The notes under the pieces are model-generated. The model was given only the letters and a program-made list of their open reading frames with translations, made no database searches and was not told the origin of the DNA. The translations under genes were made by a program, and so were the position numbers. A DNA stretch of 64,000 nt from Nepenthes gracilis (Eukaryota > Streptophyta > Magnoliopsida > Caryophyllales > Nepenthaceae). Shown here in pieces: positions 59,145 to 64,000 of the stretch. Positions within the stretch are counted from its first letter, which is position 1. Every line of letters begins with the position of its first letter. The stretch spans positions 23,081,716 to 23,145,715 of the forward strand of contig BSYO01000003.1 of assembly GCA_033239525.1 (NCBI GenBank), in the 5' to 3' direction.

Positions 59145-61044
59145 TGTTGGGTATTGTCTAGTATCCAACCAAGTTGACTCGCTAATTTTTTGGGCCCACA
59201 AATTTTAACCCATAAAGAGAAATGGAATAGTTGAACTGTTAGACATGCATTAAAAAGAAAACCCGCTGAATGATCAAATGACTAAATAACTGAATAACCA
59301 AATTGCTAATAATATAAAAGATCAATGTATTGAATAGTCAGTCAGTTAATAAATTCAAACGGTTAATCATAATGAATAATTACATAAACCGATGGATGAA
59401 CGGCTGAGTCAAATTAACAGTTGATATGCCCAATGAACAAGCATTAAAGTCAAAGTCAATATAACGGTTGGTATTGGGTTTGGTCACTCCCTTATGGGTT
59501 GCTTAATAAAGGAAAAGTTATCGAAGATTCACACGAGACTTGTGCAAGTAAGTGCACGCGGTGAGCAGCTGGCCGAGCAGTAAGAAGTCAGCCAGGCGGT
59601 CAGGCAGCAAAGAGGTCAGCTTGCAAAAGGCTAGGTAGCAGTAGCCGGTCGGGTAGTAAGAAGCCAGCCAAGAAGGTTGGCCGGCTAAGAGGAGAATCTG
59701 GCCAGGGAGGCCGGACGACTAAGCTGAGATGAGGCCGGTTGGAAAGGCCGGCCAAGGGCATAGATTCGAAAGGGCGATCAGGTAATACCAGTTCAAAGGG
59801 GACGAGCTGGTAGAGCCAGTAAACGACTTTGCAGCGTAGGCACCAAGCTTTGCAGAGCAGGTCAACCGCAAAGCCTGCAATTAGAAGGCAGTGGTGTAGA
59901 GCAGGTAGCTAACTTACATAACACGCGCCTTCTGTGCAGAACAAGCTGACTTGCAGAGCATGTGTCGTCTGTGTAGAGTAGGTTGACTTGCAGAGCATGC
60001 ATTGTCTGTGAAAAAGTACAGGAACTGGTGAAAGCGTATAAAACGACAAAACTGGCATGACAAATCTTTTACAAGATCAGGCCAGGTGAGCAGAAGGGAT
60101 ATTAGCCAGGCATTGTTATAATGTGCACCAAGAGCTTCAGAAGACCGTGTGTGTGAACGGCGTGTAGATGAACCGTCTGTGGAACGAATGGTGGAATGGA
60201 GCAGAGCCAAGTATGGAAGGGAGCCATCGCCGGTCATCGTTCACCACCACATTTGTAAAATCAGTGAACAAAGAGCACCACCAGTGAGAGTAAGGAGAGA
60301 AGGAAAAACAGAGAGAAAAATAGGGAATAAGAGTTTCTTTACTCTAAAAATTGTTTTTCTTGTTCTGTCTCGGGTAGGTTGTCGGTAGTCTGTCTCGGGG
60401 GGTTTTTGTAATCAATTTTACATAGTAAAATTTTTAAAATGTGTCCTGTGATTTTTTCCTTGATTGAAAAAGGTTTTTCACATTAAAAATCGTTGTGCGT
60501 TTCTGTGTTCTTTGTGCTCGTATTCTTGGTGTTTAACGACCGACGAGGGGTTCAGGTTTTTCCGTTGCGCTGGATCAAAGTGCATTCAGGTTGAATCCCA
60601 ACAATTGGATTATTCAATTCCCAACCAAAGTAGCTTTTAAATTAATGCAATATCATATTTCTTCTGGGAGGATATGTTGATTGGCAAAAAGTTTATAAAT
60701 ACTCCTATTTTTCCTAAATAGGAAAGCAGGAAAAAAATTACTAAAAAAGCAAGTAAAAAGCACTTGCCCTTTATACACTCTTATACACTCTGGCAAATTC
60801 TAAAAATCTAGGAGCAAATCCCTCCGGTTCTCCACTCTCTCTCTCTCTTTCTCTTGTACTCAACTTTTTAATATTTTTTCATTTTAAAGAAAGATTTTTG
60901 ACTTGAGTATTAGATAATATTTTAAAGAGTAAGTACTATATTCTTTAATTTCTTGTTTTGTTTGTAGTTCGCAGGATTCGAATTTAAAAGATCAAACATT
61001 TAGTTTGACTCCATTCGGACAAGTCAAATCCATGGAACACATCT
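59145..61044 (+). repeat. Tat-3 3' LTR, split by a solo LTR
   Basis: It starts TGTTGGGTATTGTCTAG and ends GGAACACATCT; parts are 59145-59471 and 60609-61044. Removing the inserted LTR and one TSD copy leaves about 763 bp, near the 751 bp of the 5' LTR. Followed by GTACC. Confidence 0.85.
59472..60603 (+). repeat. Solo copia LTR inserted in the Tat-3 3' LTR
   Basis: 1,132 bp, starting TATTGGGTTTGGTCACTCCC (TG to TA) and ending GAATCCCAACA. It is a relative of the Copia-2 LTR: both share the order GAGAGAAAAAGAG-like leader, TTTACTCTA, TTTTACATAGT and GAAAAGGTTTTT-type end. Flanks are GTTGG (59467-59471) and ATTGG (60604-60608), a TSD with one mismatch. Small reading frames on both strands (for example 59914-60237) are within the LTR. 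Confidence 0.85.
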
Positions 61045-61049
61045 GTACC

Positions 61050-62230
61050 ATTAACTTTTTATAGATTTTGTCAAGCTTTCTCTATAAAATTGTGTGTTGT
61101 TTGATTATTTTCTGTTAAAATATACTATCATCCCAGATTTCATTAGCATGGGTTGTATTAGTTCAGTTGCTTTGTCTCAGCAAAGTAAATTGATCATCAA
61201 CAAAATAGAAGCTACTGATCACTTCAGCAAAGCAGTGCAATGGGCACAGTTCGTATATCTCGCATGCCTCAGCATCAGTTCAATCAAGTTCAGCATTAGT
61301 ATATCAAGTTCAGTATCAGCTCAATGTTTCAATCAGTAAATTCAATTCACAGCACGTTTCTATCAGTACATTTGAAAATCAGCAAGTACACAAATTGCTG
61401 TCTAAAAATTTAGTTATCACAGCATCAGCAAAGCTAGCAAAGCTCTGTCATTATTCCCCATCACAGTAAGGATTGAAATTTATGTTCTGTCATACGTCCT
61501 ATTATAATTTCCTCATCACAGTAGCTAATGATACTGAAGTGCAACGCATCAGCAAGTGCACGGCCAGTACTTCATACACAGAATCATACAACAACTTGAT
61601 CAACAAAAACTACAAGCTGCTGTCAACTCAGCAATATCAGTATCTCAGTTTCATCAGCAATCCAAGCCATACATACAATTATTTTCAATTGGATAATTAA
61701 GTGAAGCCATGGATCAAGGATTTACACAAAGCATACATTGTGCTTTTATTGTGCAAGCATCATGTACAAATATAATTTTATATTTTCTTATACGTGGTTA
61801 AGATTAGTTTAAATAAAAATTAATCCAATAGCTGTAATCAGTTTGTAACTACTATATAAGTAGTTGATTTTCTCATTCTTAATTATATAAAAATACACAA
61901 ATAGTCATTGTACTGATTTTTCACATGATGCTCTCCATATGCTCTCTGTTCATGTATGCTGCTGATACAGTTCTTCTGTTCTTTATTGCTCTGTTTCAGT
62001 TCATGTGCTATACTTCATTACTTACAGCTCCTCTGTTTCTCATATGCTGCTGTCTGTGTACTGAAGTTTTACTACAGAAGCCTCATGTCCTGCGTCTCAT
62101 TATTTATTCATGCACATTACTGAATGCACAGATTTACAGGAGCATCATCTTTGGCTCTTCTTGTCTGGAACTTCACCATCATTTTGGATCACTTCCTCTT
62201 CTTGCTTCTGCACATTATTTTTAGATCTGG
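61050..62230. other. Unassigned sequence between Tat-3 and the antisense copia
   Basis: Many imperfect ATCAGC/TTCAGT words around 61160-61640. A TATA-like CTATATAAG lies at about 61851-61859, downstream of a T-rich block, and may mark another degraded LTR on the plus strand. Short frames at 61094-61339, 61473-61700 and 61925-62224 lack any recognisable domain. Confidence 0.3.
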
Positions 62231-62539
62231 TGTAAGTTTTGCTTCAAGCAAAACGCAAGGCAAAAGACGAAGAAGAAGGAGGGAAAACGGGCGATGGCAG
62301 AAAGGCGGTCAGGACGCAATGATGAAGGCGACGGACGCCAGCCCTTTTCTTCATTTCAGTTCAATTTGTTACACAGCCCAATGCTTCACCTTTATACAAT
62401 AATATTGGCACAAAAACGGAAGGAAACAAAAAAGGAAATAAATATACAACGGGCAAAAAAAACGGGAAAAATGAAATAAGAAATATGGACAAAAATAAAA
62501 TACAAAATATTACAAAATATTATGAGATATTTTCTAACA
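62231..62539 (-). repeat. Copia-3 3' LTR (probable extent)
   Basis: On the minus strand it starts TGTTAGAAAATATCTC right after the polypurine tract. A TATA-like TATTGTATAAAG lies about 140 bp in. The end ...GCAAAACTTACA at 62231 is my best guess because it gives a CA end; no second LTR is in the window to confirm it. Confidence 0.5.
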
Positions 62540-64000
62540 CCCCCCGGCAAGCTGGAGCATATATGTTAATGATGCCCAGCTTGGATAAATGAAGTCGCAG
62601 ACGATGTGATGGCAGGATCTTGGTGAACATGTCAGCTAGTTGATTATGGGTGGTCACATGGTGAGTTCGAATGCTTCCATCTTGAATCTTGTCGCGGACC
62701 AAGTGACAGTCTAACTCAATATGCTTAGTGCGTTCATGAAAAACCGGATTGGCTGAAATGTGAAGTGCAGCTTGATTGTCGCAATGGAGCTCGGCAGCAT
62801 GAGGATGGGAGACCCGCAAAGCCAGTAAAATGTAGCGAAGCCAAGATAGTTCGCAGCAGGTAGTAGCCATGGAGCGATATTCTGCTTCAACTGAAGAGCG
62901 TGAAACAACGGATTGCTTCTTGCATTTCTAGGAGATAAGTGCATCTCCAATGAAAACGCAGTACCCAGTAATGGATCTTCTAGTATCAGGACATGAAGCC
63001 CAATCTGCACCACAGAAAGCTCGAAGCTGAATGTTAGAAGTGGAAGAGAATAATATACCTTGCCCCGGGTGTAATTTGAGATAGCGCAGAAGCTGTTGAG
63101 CGGCAGTCATATGACTAGAAGTTGGACGAGTCATGAATTGACTTAAAATGTGAAATGCATAACAAATGTCAGGCCTTGTCACGGTTAGATAAAGAAGCCT
63201 TCCAATGAGCCTTCTGTAAACACTTGGGTCTTGCAAGATGGTTCCGGTCTCTTTGCTTAATTTCAGATTTTGGTCCATGGGGAGCTGAAGCGGCTTTGAA
63301 CCAAGGGTTCCAGAATCAGCAAGAATATCAAGCGCATATTTCTTTTGACAAATGTGTATACCTTTGGCGGATCGTGCAACCTCGATGCCAAGGAAATATC
63401 GTAAAGTGCCTAGATCTTTGATTTTGAAGGATCTATCTAGAAATAATTTAACAGAGGTAATGGCATCCAAACTACTATTGGCAACAATAATGTCATCAAC
63501 ATAGACAAGCAATACGATAAATGATTGGCCAGTTTCTTTAGTAAATAAACTGTAATCGGCCTTGGATTGTGTGAAACCAAAAGCGATCAGAGAGGTAGAC
63601 AGCTTGGAGTACCATTGCCTAGAGGCCTGTTTGAGGCCATAAATGCTTTTTAATAATTTACAGACTTGATTAGGTTTTCCTTTGGTGTAGCCTGGAGGCT
63701 TTTGCATGTAAATTTCTTCCTCCAGAGTGCCATGTAAGAAGGCATTGTTGACATCAAAATGATGGAAATGCCATCCTCTGATGGCGGCCATGGCAAGAAG
63801 GCATCACACGGTAGTGAGTTTGACAACAGGAGAGAATGTTTCATGATAATCTATACCTTCTTGTTGTGTATATCCTTTGGCTACCAATCTACATTTGTAC
63901 CTTTCAATGTTCCCATCACTATTGAATTTCAATTTAAAGACAAATCGACATCCAATAGTTTTCTTTCCAGGAGGAAGATTAGTCATGATCCATGTTTTGT
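62520..64000 (-). pseudogene. Copia-3 reverse transcriptase and RNase H (one frame, two stops)
   Basis: A single minus-strand frame from 64000 to the stop at 62520. RT starts in the [17 protein letters not shown] region, then [53 protein letters not shown] and the catalytic box LLVYVDDIIV (63492-63503). RNase H shows [34 protein letters not shown] and [11 protein letters not shown], ending in [10 protein letters not shown] and a tail. Stops: TGA at 63806-63804, where an arginine is usual (CGA to TGA), and TAG at 62930-62928, where a tryptophan is usual (TGG to TAG). The pol stop codon lies 18-20 bp inside the 3' LTR. Confidence 0.93.

Larger units (their letters stand above)
43874..61044 (+). 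mobile_element. Tat-3: old Ty3/gypsy Tat-lineage element with two nested insertions
   Basis: 5' LTR 43874-44624, primer-site-like TGGTGCCGTATGTG (44627), decayed gag-pol, antisense aORF, polypurine tract TATGGGGGACTAG (59132-59144), 3' LTR 59145-61044. A perfect TSD GTACC is at 43869-43873 and 61045-61049. Nested inside: a Tekay-like fragment (48656-53701) and a solo copia LTR (59472-60603). Without them the element is about 11 kb, similar to Tat-1 without Copia-2. Coding regions are far more decayed than in Tat-1. Confidence 0.88.
62231..64000 (-). mobile_element. Copia-3: antisense Ty1/copia element (Ale/Ivana-like), 3' end only
   Basis: The element runs right to left and leaves the window at 64000. 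Visible are the RT-RNase H part of pol, the polypurine tract CCGGGGGGTG at about 62540-62549, and a probable short 3' LTR (62231-62539). The coding part has only two nonsense mutations, so this is one of the youngest elements here. The 5' LTR, gag, protease and integrase lie outside. Confidence 0.85.

Noticed and set aside
60149..60388. Open frame with basic residues
   Set aside because: It lies inside the solo copia LTR and spans its leader sequence.

Overview
This looks like AT-rich heterochromatic DNA from a flowering-plant nuclear genome. It is close to a pure mosaic of nested, mostly dead transposable elements: plant Ty1/copia and Ty3/gypsy lineages (Tork-like and Ale/Ivana-like copia; Tat and Tekay/Del-like gypsy), hAT and MULE DNA transposons, plant-mobile-domain remnants, long AAT microsatellites, and no convincing host gene. 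I saw no rRNA, tRNA, CRISPR array or prokaryotic feature. The species cannot be named from the sequence.

Layout. 1-2073: 3' half of a MULE transposase, split by an antisense solo LTR (962-1803, perfect TSD TGAAG). 2061-2985: degenerate tandem repeat of about 303 bp. 3380-5990: decayed hAT transposase with BED, DUF659 and C-terminal dimerisation regions and an intron. 6481-8350: plant mobile domain (PMD/MAIN-like) pseudogene with a promoter-like segment. 8668-14122: full-length Tork-type copia element (Copia-1) with 712-bp LTRs and an intact gag-protease-integrase frame, but stops and frameshifts in RT/RNase H. 16401-29355: Tat-type gypsy element (Tat-1), TSD AATAA, with integrase core deleted and an antisense additional ORF (aORF) that is itself split by a second copia element (Copia-2, 24030-28237, TSD ATATA). 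29636-30870: 5' end of a second Tat element. 31088-37080: head-to-tail array of three Tekay/Del-like LTRs with almost no internal sequence. 38096-42390: very long antisense Tekay-like LTR. 43874-61044: third, older Tat element (Tat-3, TSD GTACC), interrupted inside its second RNase H domain by a 5'-truncated Tekay-like element (48656-53701), and in its 3' LTR by a solo copia LTR (59472-60603). 62231-64000: 3' end of an antisense copia element whose RT/RNase H frame is broken by only two nonsense codons in the part visible here.

The relative order of insertion can be read from the nesting: Copia-2 is younger than Tat-1; the Tekay fragment and the solo LTR are younger than Tat-3; the antisense solo LTR is younger than the MULE. 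The most recent-looking elements are Copia-1 (24 LTR differences in 712 bp by eye) and the terminal antisense copia. The most interesting biology is the aORF kept antisense to gag-pol in two diverged Tat elements, the W-box-like palindromes in one copia LTR family, and the recombination products (LTR array, integrase-core deletion, duplicated flanks). All positions come from reading the sequence by eye; boundaries marked approximate can be off by tens of bases.
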